From Lachnospiraceae bacterium (lineage in GTDB: Bacteria > Bacillota > Clostridia > Lachnospirales > Lachnospiraceae), in assembly GCA_017503735.1 (NCBI GenBank), contig JAFVSN010000039.1, positions 24,079 through 88,078 of the forward strand: a stretch of 64,000 nt of DNA, read 5' to 3'. Of the stretch, positions 1 through 9,498 are shown piece after piece (position 1 is the stretch's first letter; every line of letters begins with the position of its first letter). The notes under the pieces are model-generated. The model was not told where the DNA came from and ran no database searches. It was given only the letters and a program-made list of their open reading frames with translations. The position numbers and the translations under genes are program-made.

Positions 1-5
1 AATAC

Positions 6-1085
6 TTATTTCCCTTCCATATACAACTTCAGCTTCTCCATACTCTGTTGAACCCTCTCGTTATCCCGAAGTCGTTTCATATACCAAGGATTCTGCATCA
101 CCTGAACCAGTTCATCCCGGAATGCATCCAGACTCACCAAGGCACCGTTTGAAATAAACCGTATATCCTCTCCCAAATCACCGAAGAATAGGGACTTCTC
201 AAAACAATCCTCTGCATGCATCATATTTTCTACATACTTCTCAAAGTACTTTGCTGCCTCTTCTTCCTCGCCGGAACGCAAATAGCACTCCATCATCTGC
301 GTCGCTCCCCGATAAAACGGAATGCCCAGTTCCTGTTCCATCCGACACATCATATCCGCATAGGTCCGCTCTTTTTCACTGTCCTTCGTTGCCACCGCAA
401 TCCCTGCCATACGTGACAGACAAATCAATGCATTCTGCACACACTCAAACAAAAACTGCTCACATTCCTTCCGGGCGGCCTCATAATCCTTCTTCACATA
501 CAAAAGCAATGCGTTTAAATGTCTTGCATTAAAATCAAAATCCGGGAGTGTGGCAAGAACATTCTCTGCCTCCTCAAACCTCTGACTTGTAATGTAAAAG
601 CTTGCCAGATAACGCTTCGCTTCGAACTTCATCTCCGTCTCTTCGGACTTGCACAGCGTAAGAAGAAGCTCCTCCATGATTTGCATCTGTTCCTCTGTTG
701 CCGCTCTCTGTACCTGCAACCTCATTAACCATTTCACATATGCCATCTTTAGCGGTTCGGAGTTCGGATACGCTTGGAGCTTTTCCTTCCAATACTGCAT
801 TTCTGCAACCGTTCCCCCTGTTCTACCGATTTCTTCTGCGGCATCCGCAAACTCCTTCACTTTTTCCGGAGATACTGTTTCTTCATAGGACAGCAATGTG
901 TTTAAGTCGGTATGTAATGCTCTCGCGAGGGGTGCAAGCAGCATAATATCCGGCATGGAGCTGTCCGTCTCCCACTTGCACACTGCCGGTTCCGAAATCC
1001 CCAACAGATTCGCTAGCTCCCTCTGCGTCATATTTGCCTGCTTCCGTAAGCGGCAAATCCTCTTTCCAAATGTCTCAATAGCCAT
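6..1085 (-). CDS. XRE-family transcriptional regulator with helical C-terminal domain
   Basis: Predicted cytoplasmic DNA-binding regulator of 359 aa. Residues ~8-62 form a canonical XRE helix-turn-helix (MTQRELANLLGISEPAVCKW). The remaining ~290 residues are alpha-helical with TPR-like periodicity, as in peptide- or stress-responsive XRE proteins; no enzymatic motif is seen. The ATG is preceded by AAGGAGG at good spacing. The gene is complete, with its stop codon at 6-8. A CAACT-CA-AGTTG inverted repeat and a plausible promoter lie just upstream, so autoregulation is likely but inferred. Its ligand and targets are unknown. Confidence 0.85.
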   Translation of the reverse strand: MAIETFGKRICRLRKQANMTQRELANLLGISEPAVCKWETDSSMPDIMLLAPLARALHTDLNTLLSYEETVSPEKVKEFADAAEEIGRTGGTVAEMQYWKEKLQAYPNSEPLKMAYVKWLMRLQVQRAATEEQMQIMEELLLTLCKSEETEMKFEAKRYLASFYITSQRFEEAENVLATLPDFDFNARHLNALLLYVKKDYEAARKECEQFLFECVQNALICLSRMAGIAVATKDSEKERTYADMMCRMEQELGIPFYRGATQMMECYLRSGEEEEAAKYFEKYVENMMHAEDCFEKSLFFGDLGEDIRFISNGALVSLDAFRDELVQVMQNPWYMKRLRDNERVQQSMEKLKLYMEGK

Positions 1086-1105
1086 AGTCTCAGCCTCCTT
1101 TTCTT

Positions 1106-1170
1106 CAACTTGAGTTGTTTCGATTAGGATCCTATGGCTTTATTATAGCATGGGAGTAGGGGGAGGACAA
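1106..1170 (-). promoter_or_regulatory. Promoter and inverted repeat upstream of the XRE gene
   Basis: On the minus strand, a -10 TATAAT (1142-1147) lies 17 bp from a weak -35 TTGTCC (1165-1170). A CAACT-CA-AGTTG inverted repeat (1106-1117) sits between the promoter and the ribosome site, where a repressor could bind. The function is inferred from position. Confidence 0.5.
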
Positions 1171-1276
1171 TTGAGGGAAAGTTAAGTGTGGGTTAAGAGG
1201 GGATAACCATCAGGAAGGTTCCAAAAAATATCCACCTTTCATCCTACACATAGAAAATGGCGGAAAATTCTTTTAT

Positions 1277-2011
1277 TTACAAAATAATAAATTCTCCATC
1301 CTTACATATTTGCGTAAGTTGTCTATCCTTAATACGATACGCTTCCCCGTACAGTGTCGTTTGTCCGTTCTCAATCATGAGATAACTGCCATCATTCAAA
1401 GCAATAATTTCATGACCCACACTATCCTCAAAGGTAATGTCCTCAATTAAACGCATCCCGTCCAAATACTCATCTCTAAGCTTTTGAAAATGCGGATAAA
1501 TATTGATATTTGTTATGCCAAGTCCCGGAATCCAACGCTCATAAAGCGGGTCAACTGCCTCACCTTCAAGCTCCGGACCTGCATAAACAACCTCTGCACA
1601 GTTCATGGAACCGGCACTCCAAGCGACCACAATCCCATTGTAATCTAACAAACGTTCTTTCAAACGAAGCTGCTTCATAAACTTGTTTTGTGTAGGCACA
1701 TGGCCTCCCGCCAAAATAATCACATCCATATCCGGTAAGTTTTCAATAATGTCCGGGTTTCTGTCATCACACTGCGCAAGATACGAAACACTCAGCCCAC
1801 TCATAGAGAGGGCTTCTTTTAAACAAGCATATACCCCATCATTCTTCTCATGGTTATCCGGATTCGCACAAACAATCAGCACCCTTGCATCCTGTGTCCA
1901 AATGGATTTCAACCTGTCTAACAACCCATTTTGTTGAATCAGAACATCCGGTATTCTTTTCCCGTTCACCTTAATAGCCCCTCCAAGAGAGCTTGTCAAC
2001 ATTGCTTTCAT
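1277..2011 (-). CDS. Peptidase E-like protein (peptidase family S51, class I glutamine amidotransferase fold)
   Basis: Cytoplasmic 244-aa protein with the S51/PepE signature: LAGGHVPTQ at ~100-108 and the nucleophile elbow VAWSAGS with the candidate Ser at ~132. Family members cleave N-terminal Asp-Xaa dipeptides or are cyanophycinase-like. The first ~40 residues are longer than in minimal peptidase E. GGAGG precedes the ATG. A second, divergent S51 protein is encoded at 59147-59815. Substrate cannot be assigned. Confidence 0.85.
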   Translation of the reverse strand: MKAMLTSSLGGAIKVNGKRIPDVLIQQNGLLDRLKSIWTQDARVLIVCANPDNHEKNDGVYACLKEALSMSGLSVSYLAQCDDRNPDIIENLPDMDVIILAGGHVPTQNKFMKQLRLKERLLDYNGIVVAWSAGSMNCAEVVYAGPELEGEAVDPLYERWIPGLGITNINIYPHFQKLRDEYLDGMRLIEDITFEDSVGHEIIALNDGSYLMIENGQTTLYGEAYRIKDRQLTQICKDGEFIIL

Positions 2012-2048
2012 AATACTTACCTCCGCAAATCCAATTTATTTGCCTATA

Positions 2049-2954
2049 CTAACACAATTCATACGCAGTTTTCATATTCGTAATAAGTTGCTCACACTCT
2101 TCAAGGCTTTCTCCATTGGCAAGTTCTTCTCTGAAAAGCCAAATGACCGTTTCAATATACAAACAGCGCAATAAAGTCTCACAGGGAATCCCAACGCTTT
2201 CACCAAGCTTTTTCACAAAATCAATGATTATCTCCTTTGGCTCAGAGACTAAATCGTCTCTGAATTCATCCAGTATAAATCTCGATAAATCAAATACCGG
2301 GTCACCTGCTACACCTTTTGGGTCAATCACCGTATAGCTACCATTTTCATTCTTAAGTATATTTTCGTGGTGTAAATCACCATGTAACAGAACATTGCGC
2401 GAATACTTCCTACCTATCTCTTTCAGCATGCTCTCGGCGCTTTCAAGATATTGACGGAGCTCTTCACAATCCTTACGATTTTTTGTCCCTTCCTTTCCCG
2501 CATCAAACCATTCGGAATATGTAGGGAATGTACTGTCCGGCAAGTCAGGTTTGTGTAGTACTTTAAATATGGCCCCTACAATCTTTATCCGTTCCTCACG
2601 GCGTGCGCTTTCATATAAAGTATCAGCAGGAATAATTCGTTCCATTATATAAACCTTATCCTCAAGTGAATACTCATAAAGTTTGCAGAAATTCTCTCCT
2701 TGAAACTGTATCAATGACCTTATTTCTTTTCTATCTTCACCAAACTCACTGTTAATAAGAATTTTGAATATTACTCTCCCATACCGTTTTGAAACCGCAT
2801 AGAAAATCAGACTGTTAACGGAAAGCGATTGCTGAAATGCTATTTCGGACAATTCCCATTGATCTTTGTATTTTTCTACAACACGAATTCGCTCGTTATA
2901 TCGTTCCGCACCTAACTTATTTATAAATCGTTCTGCTTGCGTATATGTCAACAA
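2049..2954 (-). CDS. Aminoglycoside phosphotransferase-fold (APH) kinase
   Basis: 301-aa protein of the APH/choline kinase superfamily. The catalytic loop LLHGDLHHEN (~190-199) has the HGDxxxxN pattern, and VIDPKG (~207-212) supplies the metal-binding Asp. Such proteins phosphorylate small alcohols, sugars or antibiotics; this one is not close enough to a named resistance enzyme to claim a substrate. It appears to start at TTG with AAGGTGGG upstream, since no ATG is available near the conserved start. It stands alone between the S51 gene and the defence-like cluster. Confidence 0.8.
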   Translation of the reverse strand: MLTYTQAERFINKLGAERYNERIRVVEKYKDQWELSEIAFQQSLSVNSLIFYAVSKRYGRVIFKILINSEFGEDRKEIRSLIQFQGENFCKLYEYSLEDKVYIMERIIPADTLYESARREERIKIVGAIFKVLHKPDLPDSTFPTYSEWFDAGKEGTKNRKDCEELRQYLESAESMLKEIGRKYSRNVLLHGDLHHENILKNENGSYTVIDPKGVAGDPVFDLSRFILDEFRDDLVSEPKEIIIDFVKKLGESVGIPCETLLRCLYIETVIWLFREELANGESLEECEQLITNMKTAYELC

Positions 2955-3040
2955 ATCAATCCCACCTTCCTAAGTATAATGCCATAATTATAGCAGAATG
3001 CTAAGACAAATGCCAGTTTCTCCCTCATCTGTGAGACTGC

Positions 3041-3967
3041 TCACTTCACTCCCTCTTCTCCACACCGCGGGCAAATGCCATTTTCATCAATATCTTTAAA
3101 TCCAATATTACAATTTATACATTTAAGCCATAATTGCGAATTTATTTTAGCATCCACACAAGCATTCATGAAATCTTTTCCATACTGAGTAAGTTTATAA
3201 CATACTAATGACCCATAAGGATCAAAATCATTTAAATTCTCCAATGTATGTTTTTCTAATGAATAGTTATCTTCGTTCTTATATTTGTTAATCTTAAAAG
3301 ACGAAATCAAATTATGATGTTCTAACACATTCAATGCACCTATAACCATATCATTTGACTCTCTAAATTCACCATTTAATATCACAATATTGTAGTAAAA
3401 AAAGACATTCTCCTCTTCGACTCCTGATGGTTCTGCCTCATCGGATAAAACGTAAATCCATCTTTTGTCTCCTATTCCACGTTTTCTAAATGTGACTCCA
3501 ATAATTCTGTAGTCATCACTCGCTATATATATTTTACGCAATACCTCTGCTTCAATACTTCCAAGTTGCAATAACGTATACACAAAAGAAGTATGAATAG
3601 TGTTTTTCTTATCCGTATTTGAGGCATTAGCCAACAATTCTGAAAACATTTCAATCAGATTCTTCGACTCTTCTTCGTCTCCAAATAAATACTTCACATG
3701 CTCCAACAATGGGCTTGCCACTGCTGATTTTGGAAGTTCTCGCCTTGCTTCAGGCACTTTATTAATTGACTCTGCGATAAATTTTTTATATTTATCTTCT
3801 AGCTGTCCAGCAGTTAAACCCAAAAAGGTAAATGGCAATGCTACAAATTTTAAAATATCTTCGCCTACTTTTCCTACTCTTTTTAATGAAGGCTGTAACG
3901 TATCTTTATATACATCTTTTACCAGATCATTGCTACTCAAAAACTTATCTTTTAATTCTTCTTTCAT
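3041..3967 (-). CDS. Abi-alpha (DUF4393) family protein with C-terminal zinc ribbon
   Basis: 308-aa protein. Residues ~20-200 match the DUF4393/Abi-alpha pattern: a short hydrophobic stretch (KFVALPFTFLGLTAGQLEDKY), then the LLEHVKYLFGDEEESKNLIE and MFSELLANAS motifs. The last ~25 residues hold two CxxC pairs (CINC and CPRC), a probable zinc ribbon. Abi-alpha proteins have been linked to abortive infection, but the mechanism is not established. It is the last gene of the cluster running from 11.2 kb, separated from the previous gene by 163 bp that holds a gene remnant. Confidence 0.7.
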   Translation of the reverse strand: MKEELKDKFLSSNDLVKDVYKDTLQPSLKRVGKVGEDILKFVALPFTFLGLTAGQLEDKYKKFIAESINKVPEARRELPKSAVASPLLEHVKYLFGDEEESKNLIEMFSELLANASNTDKKNTIHTSFVYTLLQLGSIEAEVLRKIYIASDDYRIIGVTFRKRGIGDKRWIYVLSDEAEPSGVEEENVFFYYNIVILNGEFRESNDMVIGALNVLEHHNLISSFKINKYKNEDNYSLEKHTLENLNDFDPYGSLVCYKLTQYGKDFMNACVDAKINSQLWLKCINCNIGFKDIDENGICPRCGEEGVK

Positions 3968-3970
3968 CAG

Positions 3971-4087
3971 CTAACACACCCTTTTCATATCAATATCTTT
4001 TCTAAAAATCTCTTCAATATCACTTTCCTTCATTCCCAACTCCGCAAAAGTAACCCATACTATTTTGAGGGTGAGGTACCGGAAATA
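3971..4087 (-). pseudogene. Possible C-terminal remnant of a lost gene
   Basis: A 38-codon open stretch with no usable start reads like the end of a folded protein (VWVTFAELGMKESDIEEIF, then RKDIDMKRVC and stop). It sits between two intact genes on the same strand. The text is protein-like, but the parent family is not recognised, so this may be chance. Confidence 0.25.
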
Positions 4088-4130
4088 CTAATTAACTTTT
4101 TCTTTCAATATTGAATCATTTTACCCCACG

Positions 4131-4748
4131 TTACCATACACCATTTTTAATATCTTCTGTTCTTATCTCAACACTTCTTCCATAAACAATAGTCATATCC
4201 ATATCTTTGGTAGCCCGATAAATGTTGGGATATAGTTGCTTAGTTTTTTCAAGATTTTTAGCGGTTCTATGATATTTTGTTGGATCCAACTTCGGATTTT
4301 TAGCATGTACTTCTTCCCAATTTATAGTTCTTATAGGATAAATTCCTTCACTCTCGCAATCAATTCTATCATATTTCAAAATATTTACACGTTTTTCATC
4401 GTCTAAAACATATCTTTCTGGAATAATGCTTTTAAAAAGTGAAACAAACTCATTTAAACTAAATTCACCTTTTGCACCGCCAATCTGAAAATACTCTTTA
4501 AACTTCTTATAATTTGCATTCCCATCTATAGTAAATTTGTACCCTCTCTCTACTGGAATCTCTAAAGTATTACCCAAACCTCTTTTGATAAAAATCAATT
4601 TCCAATTGCCCCTTGTATCAAATATAACCATAGAATCAATTCCATTATAAAGATGGTCAAACGTTGCTATGTCAACGCTTATTCCTCTCATTGAAAAAAA
4701 CAAGTTCTTTAATTCTTCTATATATCTACTGTAATGAAATTCCGTCAT
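4131..4748 (-). CDS. Uncharacterised protein, possibly DUF6037-like
   Basis: 205-aa soluble protein with no membrane segment. It has alternating beta-type segments in the N-terminal half (VIFDTRGNWKLIFIKRG) and a charged helical C-terminus. The layout resembles small DUF6037 proteins found in accessory regions, but I am not certain of the family. It starts 50 bp after the cyclase-like gene with GGGGA before the ATG and probably shares its transcript, so it could be a partner or effector of that protein; this is inference only. Confidence 0.6.
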   Translation of the reverse strand: MTEFHYSRYIEELKNLFFSMRGISVDIATFDHLYNGIDSMVIFDTRGNWKLIFIKRGLGNTLEIPVERGYKFTIDGNANYKKFKEYFQIGGAKGEFSLNEFVSLFKSIIPERYVLDDEKRVNILKYDRIDCESEGIYPIRTINWEEVHAKNPKLDPTKYHRTAKNLEKTKQLYPNIYRATKDMDMTIVYGRSVEIRTEDIKNGVW

Positions 4749-4798
4749 TCAAAATTCCCCTTCTGTGTATAATACTCAAACATAAGAAACTCTTAATT

Positions 4799-5512
4799 TT
4801 ACAATCTAAACGTCCTGTAAAAATATTTTTTCAAATAAACATATTTATCGCGAATTGAACTATCTGTTGTAGTTGACAACACATGAAGGATATGGTCGTG
4901 AACCTTCTTACAATATTCAGCTTGGTCATTCTTTTCTAAGTCACTTAAACATGGCAAATAATCTACACAATAAAATTCATCTGAATCGCAGAAAACAAGT
5001 TCGTTCATTCTAGGCTGAATCTGTTCTTGAGTTCCTTTTACACCTAAATCAAATGTTTCCTTAGTAAAAATAATTCTTGGATATTTCGCACTCTTTTCCT
5101 CTAACTCATATGCTTGCGATAAGCCTTTCCCAAATGTAACGTCTTCTTTTGCGTAAAGATCATCTAATACGATGGCCCCTCGCACAAGAATTGGTGTCGT
5201 TAATTTTAAAAGCTTAGCTTGAAATATCGCACAAGCACTTAATAAACACAAGAGTGCATTCTCAATATCTGCCTCAATGTAAAAACAAATGCTATCAGAC
5301 ATAACCTTACAATGAAGATACTCTGGTCCGGACACTTCTACTGCTTTTCCATTTTCTCCTCGATAGAGCTTTATTAAAGGATTTTTAATTTCTTTAAAAA
5401 TATTTAGAATATCCTCACAAGAAGCCTTATTTATAGTATTTCTAAAACCCAATAGGTCAAGAAAAGCCACATAACATTTGCTATATCGATTGCTATCTGC
5501 ATTTTTGGTCAT
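4799..5512 (-). CDS. Class III nucleotidyl cyclase-fold protein
   Basis: 237-aa protein with the core arrangement of class III nucleotidyl cyclases. A YVAFLDLLGFR strand carries the first candidate metal Asp, a KVMSDSICFYI strand the second, and VRGAIVLDDL leading to GKGLSQAYELE corresponds to the G...VN.AARL segment of cyclases. Proteins of this kind are common in defence islands; bacterial cUMP/cCMP (Pycsar) cyclases share the fold. Whether this one is an active cyclase and which nucleotide it uses is not known. The start was chosen at the ATG 8 nt behind AAGGAGG rather than an upstream in-frame ATG. No obvious membrane effector is adjacent. Confidence 0.65.
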   Translation of the reverse strand: MTKNADSNRYSKCYVAFLDLLGFRNTINKASCEDILNIFKEIKNPLIKLYRGENGKAVEVSGPEYLHCKVMSDSICFYIEADIENALLCLLSACAIFQAKLLKLTTPILVRGAIVLDDLYAKEDVTFGKGLSQAYELEEKSAKYPRIIFTKETFDLGVKGTQEQIQPRMNELVFCDSDEFYCVDYLPCLSDLEKNDQAEYCKKVHDHILHVLSTTTDSSIRDKYVYLKKYFYRTFRL

Positions 5513-5590
5513 CGCAAATTCCTCCTTATTGTAATTCACTTCAATACTACAATCTTCAAGCTAAAATCCATTTTGATTTCTCGCTCTCAC

Positions 5591-7414
5591 TTAACTTTGA
5601 AACATTTCTTCATTCCACACCAGTTTTACAAGTTGCACCAACAGATAAACTCTCTCTATGATTTCAGTCTTTCCAAATTGATCATAAGCCTTAAAATTCA
5701 AATCATTTTCAGCAATGAATTTCTTAAATTGCGGATTGTTCTGGTATGCAAGCTGTCCTAATGACTCCGTGTAAATATTTCCCTCATTAGAACAGTACTT
5801 TGCCAATTTGTAGGAATACTTCGCATCGTTAAGGCTGGCATTAATACTCTTATGTAGCAACAACAGGGCTCCAACACTATTTCTCCACCGTCTGAAGTCT
5901 TCCTGGTCCGCATACTCGTCCGTAAACCACTCATAGTGGTCGGTGATAATGTGTTCAACTTCAAACGGATTTTTGGTCTGCGTATTCATATAGTTGCAGT
6001 AATTCGAAGCCACTCCCGTACTTTCTTCAATAAAGCCCGTCACACGTGCAAGTATATTTTTGATGTACTTCTTTGTAAAGCTATTCAGACCCAAATCCGG
6101 CAATGCCACTTCCGCCTTGAAATCCAAATTAATATACTGCTGCATCAACTTCTGTTTCAATGTCGGAACATCACACATACGAATATCCTTAGTCACGTTA
6201 AATATAAAATTCTTGATGGTACTGTAATCCACAGACCGATAATTAGTGACTCTGGATACAATCAGAATATCAATAAAGCGGGCAGTCAGATTAATTTTCT
6301 CAATGATAACAGGCCAAGAGTCCTCAAAACAAATTGGTGCCAAAAGAAGTTGTGGTTGCAACGTGAAATTGACCTGTGCATTATAATAAACATACTTCGT
6401 TGCTTCAGTGAAGGTTGTCTCGGCCTCTCTAATTTTTTGATACACCTCTGCAAATTTTGCAAACTTGCGGATGAACATTTCAAAGTCAGCTGTAGTGTCC
6501 AGTCCCAACTTATCACGTTCATCTCGAACCCATTTATGGAAAGAGCCACCGATGATGTCAAAATCCTTGTTTACAGCACCAGCCTTGGTCTCACGGATAG
6601 TTTCCGCATAATGCGCACGTAACCAAGCTTTAATAAAGGTCTCATCCCCTTTATCATCGTCTTTTTTCAAAACAAGAACTCTTTCCTTCCACAGTTCATT
6701 CATCTTCTCTCGAACCTTATCATCCTTGATTTCCGACAGAATATATCCTTTCAGCATTTCGGTTGAAGTCAGACTAAGACCACGGTCATTCATGGTAACA
6801 AACACCTTGTGGGCATCCTGTTCCGTAGTAGCAACAATTTCAATAAAGAATACCTTCTCAGCAAGCCAATCGCAAAAATGCAACAGCATATCATCCGTGA
6901 TGTCAGCCGGAAAAACATCCGTAATATCAATATAGCGACCATATAAATTACGCACGGACTCCCCACAATCGGTGATATCAAACTCCTTCTCCGTAAATAT
7001 AGCTTCCATGCATTCCTGACGGTCATCAACATTAATATTAAAAGATTTTGTTCCAAAAGACTCGGAAAAAATCATAGTCTCAATCATATTATAACTTTGA
7101 CCTATTTTCTTTAAGCGGTTATTCAAATACATCAGTAATAAGGTCAAAGACGAAAAACGCTGTTGTCCATCTATGATAGCATTTTCCCTTCCTGCGAGCA
7201 CGATAGACCCCATAAAATATGCACCATAATCCGCCACCGCAGGGCGAGCATCACCAGGCTTATAATTATCAAGAAATTCCGAGGTTAAGTCATCAATCAA
7301 CTCCTCTATATGTTTCCGTTGCCACATATACTCACGCTGGTAATAATGAATAGAATATTTTGTGTTCTGCAACAGTTGTTTTAAGTTTTTCGGTGAACCC
7401 TCTATCTTCTTCAT
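5591..7414 (-). CDS. GmrSD-like DUF262/DUF1524 protein (type IV restriction-like)
   Basis: 607-aa protein fusing an N-terminal DUF262 (ParB/GmrS-like) NTPase domain with a C-terminal DUF1524 (GmrD-like) HNH nuclease domain. The DUF262 hallmark DGQQR lies near residue 90 with YFMGSIVL just before it. The HNH core appears as FEVEHIITDHYEW (~490), followed by RRWRNSVGALLLLHKSINAS. In characterised relatives (GmrSD, BrxU, SspE) nucleotide hydrolysis is coupled to cleavage of modified phage DNA. No modification gene is present nearby, which fits a modification-dependent enzyme. AGGAGG precedes the ATG. It lies mid-cluster among putative defence genes. Confidence 0.88.
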   Translation of the reverse strand: MKKIEGSPKNLKQLLQNTKYSIHYYQREYMWQRKHIEELIDDLTSEFLDNYKPGDARPAVADYGAYFMGSIVLAGRENAIIDGQQRFSSLTLLLMYLNNRLKKIGQSYNMIETMIFSESFGTKSFNINVDDRQECMEAIFTEKEFDITDCGESVRNLYGRYIDITDVFPADITDDMLLHFCDWLAEKVFFIEIVATTEQDAHKVFVTMNDRGLSLTSTEMLKGYILSEIKDDKVREKMNELWKERVLVLKKDDDKGDETFIKAWLRAHYAETIRETKAGAVNKDFDIIGGSFHKWVRDERDKLGLDTTADFEMFIRKFAKFAEVYQKIREAETTFTEATKYVYYNAQVNFTLQPQLLLAPICFEDSWPVIIEKINLTARFIDILIVSRVTNYRSVDYSTIKNFIFNVTKDIRMCDVPTLKQKLMQQYINLDFKAEVALPDLGLNSFTKKYIKNILARVTGFIEESTGVASNYCNYMNTQTKNPFEVEHIITDHYEWFTDEYADQEDFRRWRNSVGALLLLHKSINASLNDAKYSYKLAKYCSNEGNIYTESLGQLAYQNNPQFKKFIAENDLNFKAYDQFGKTEIIERVYLLVQLVKLVWNEEMFQS

Positions 7415-7509
7415 AATATATCCTCCTAAAAGTTTCCAAAAATATAATTCAAATCAATACATACCTAACATTCAAAAGCACTTACATATGCTTCCAAAAT
7501 GCCCGTAAA

Positions 7510-9498
7510 TCAATAAGAACTTTTACCACTACACCTCGGACATTTTGCAAATCCCTGTACTCGCGTATGAATCTGTGCATTCCATGACATTCCACACACG
7601 GAACATATCCACCAAACATTTCTTCCGCTACCAATCCTAATACTCTGAATATCAATGTCCTCATTCCTTTCAATATCAAACTCTTTAAATATAGGATTGT
7701 TTTTCAGAAGACGTTCCTCCCCCTTTATTGTCTTATTCGTCGATGCTTTTTTACGTCCACAGACTGGACATCCCGTTCCTAATGAAGTTCGTGAGTTGAT
7801 TTTTGCTTCCCACTCTTGTCCACAGATACATTTCCACCAAACTTTTTTATTAGAACTCGCTGTAACTTCGCATGGAGAAATCTCATTCCTTGCTTCATTC
7901 CACTCTACTGCGATATCAGGACGAATAGTTGCCAAATCATTGTAACCTACCAAAACTTTTTTCCCAGAACATACCGGACACCCACAACCATTACTCCGTG
8001 TATGAACAACTGCTTGCCAACTATGTCCTAAACTACATTTCCACCATACTTTAATCTTGGACTTAGAAAATACCGCACTCGGTTTTAAATCCCCATTTTT
8101 CTCATAGTCCCATTCAGCAAGCAATTCAGGAAAATTTTCTGCTAAAGAATTATCTATTCTGGATTGATAAACCATTGCATAAATATGTTCTTTCTCCTTC
8201 TGTAAATCAACTACCGGAAACAATAACTCTTTTTCACGTTCTCGACAAATCTCATACACATATGCAATAGCTTTTTCTATCTCCTCGACCGAATCATCTG
8301 TAACATAATATTTTAGTGCCAAAGACTTATACAACGGTGCACCTTCTTCACGTATACGAATCAATGTGATTCCATGTTCAAAACATAGTTCATCTTTTCG
8401 TCTATCTTTTTCCTCTTTTTTATGCCACTCTGCACCATCATATTCTATTGCAATATTCAGTTCCGGAATATATATATCCAGTTCGCTTTTTCCCAACCAT
8501 TGAGTCCTGTAGTTTTCTTCTACGTTTTCAAAAACTTTCCTCACATAGTATAAGATTGCCTTTTCAGCAAAAGAAATCCGCTGTCCTTTTGAACACATTG
8601 GACAACCAACTCCCTTAACTCGATTACTGATAATAGCTTGCCATGAATGTCCTCTCTCACATTTCCACCATACTTTACATTCAGAACCACGGCCTACCTT
8701 TGTTGGATCGACATTGTCATTTTTACTATAATCCCATTCTTCCATGAGTTCAGGGTATAAAGTGTCTAAATCATTATAGCCACTTAATATCCTACTTCCA
8801 CTTATTTCACGCTCAGGAACAGTTCTTCCTTTTATTACTACTGCTTTTACTTGTTTTCTTTTAGAACAATATAGGCAACCATTTCCATGTATACGATCAC
8901 CAATAATTGACTGCCATGAATGTCCTTTTTCACACTTCCACCATACCTTTTTATCATGCCCAAATGTTATTTCTGTTGGATTCACATTCTGATTCTTTTC
9001 ATAGTCCCACTCCAGAACTAAATCAGGATATTGAGATGCAACATCATTATAACCACGCAAAACTACTTTATTTGCACAAACCGGACATCCGCTCCCCAAT
9101 GTTCTTCTTTTTACAGGAGCCTGCCATGAGTGTTGCTTTTCACATTTCCACCATACCCTTTTATCCGACTTAGGAGTCACTTCCGATGGTTGTAATACTT
9201 CATTCTTCTCATAATCCCACTCCTCCGCAAGTTCCGGATATTGGCTTTCGAAATCATTAAAACCTTTTAGTATTCTATGTCCGGAACAATACGGACATCC
9301 TTGACCTTTATTTCTGTTACTAACTAAGGCCTCCCACGAATGCCCTTTTTCACACTTCCACCAAACATTTTTCCCTGCGCATGCAGAAACATGCTCTGGC
9401 AGTAGTGACCCATTCTTTTCATAATCCCACTGCTCAATTAGTTCTAATCTTGCATTTTCTTTACACCATTCAAATAATGACTGTTTCAAGCTATTCAT
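7510..9498 (-). CDS. Seven-repeat zinc-ribbon (DUF4379-like) protein with internal Vsr/DUF559-like endonuclease domain
   Basis: 662-aa protein made of about seven copies of a ~55-residue unit. Each begins WDYEKN and continues VWWKC..GHSW...(I/V)..R..G.GCP.C, i.e. four zinc-ligand cysteines per copy. Four repeats (~20-290) precede and three (~440-660) follow an endonuclease-like insert (~300-400). The insert has SELDIYIPELNIAIEYDG and TLIRIREEG, the pattern of the Vsr/DUF559/PD-(D/E)XK group. Long zinc-finger strings in this family are thought to bind nucleic acid. The start overlaps the DUF6602-like gene by 8 bp, so the two are translationally coupled and probably work together. A sequence-guided nuclease is the simplest reading; the target is unknown. 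Confidence 0.8.
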   Translation of the reverse strand: MNSLKQSLFEWCKENARLELIEQWDYEKNGSLLPEHVSACAGKNVWWKCEKGHSWEALVSNRNKGQGCPYCSGHRILKGFNDFESQYPELAEEWDYEKNEVLQPSEVTPKSDKRVWWKCEKQHSWQAPVKRRTLGSGCPVCANKVVLRGYNDVASQYPDLVLEWDYEKNQNVNPTEITFGHDKKVWWKCEKGHSWQSIIGDRIHGNGCLYCSKRKQVKAVVIKGRTVPEREISGSRILSGYNDLDTLYPELMEEWDYSKNDNVDPTKVGRGSECKVWWKCERGHSWQAIISNRVKGVGCPMCSKGQRISFAEKAILYYVRKVFENVEENYRTQWLGKSELDIYIPELNIAIEYDGAEWHKKEEKDRRKDELCFEHGITLIRIREEGAPLYKSLALKYYVTDDSVEEIEKAIAYVYEICREREKELLFPVVDLQKEKEHIYAMVYQSRIDNSLAENFPELLAEWDYEKNGDLKPSAVFSKSKIKVWWKCSLGHSWQAVVHTRSNGCGCPVCSGKKVLVGYNDLATIRPDIAVEWNEARNEISPCEVTASSNKKVWWKCICGQEWEAKINSRTSLGTGCPVCGRKKASTNKTIKGEERLLKNNPIFKEFDIERNEDIDIQSIRIGSGRNVWWICSVCGMSWNAQIHTRVQGFAKCPRCSGKSSY

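Noticed and set aside
5936-6622. 228-codon plus-strand frame opposite the GmrSD-like gene
   Set aside because: Shadow of the real gene; no ribosome site and no recognisable domain.
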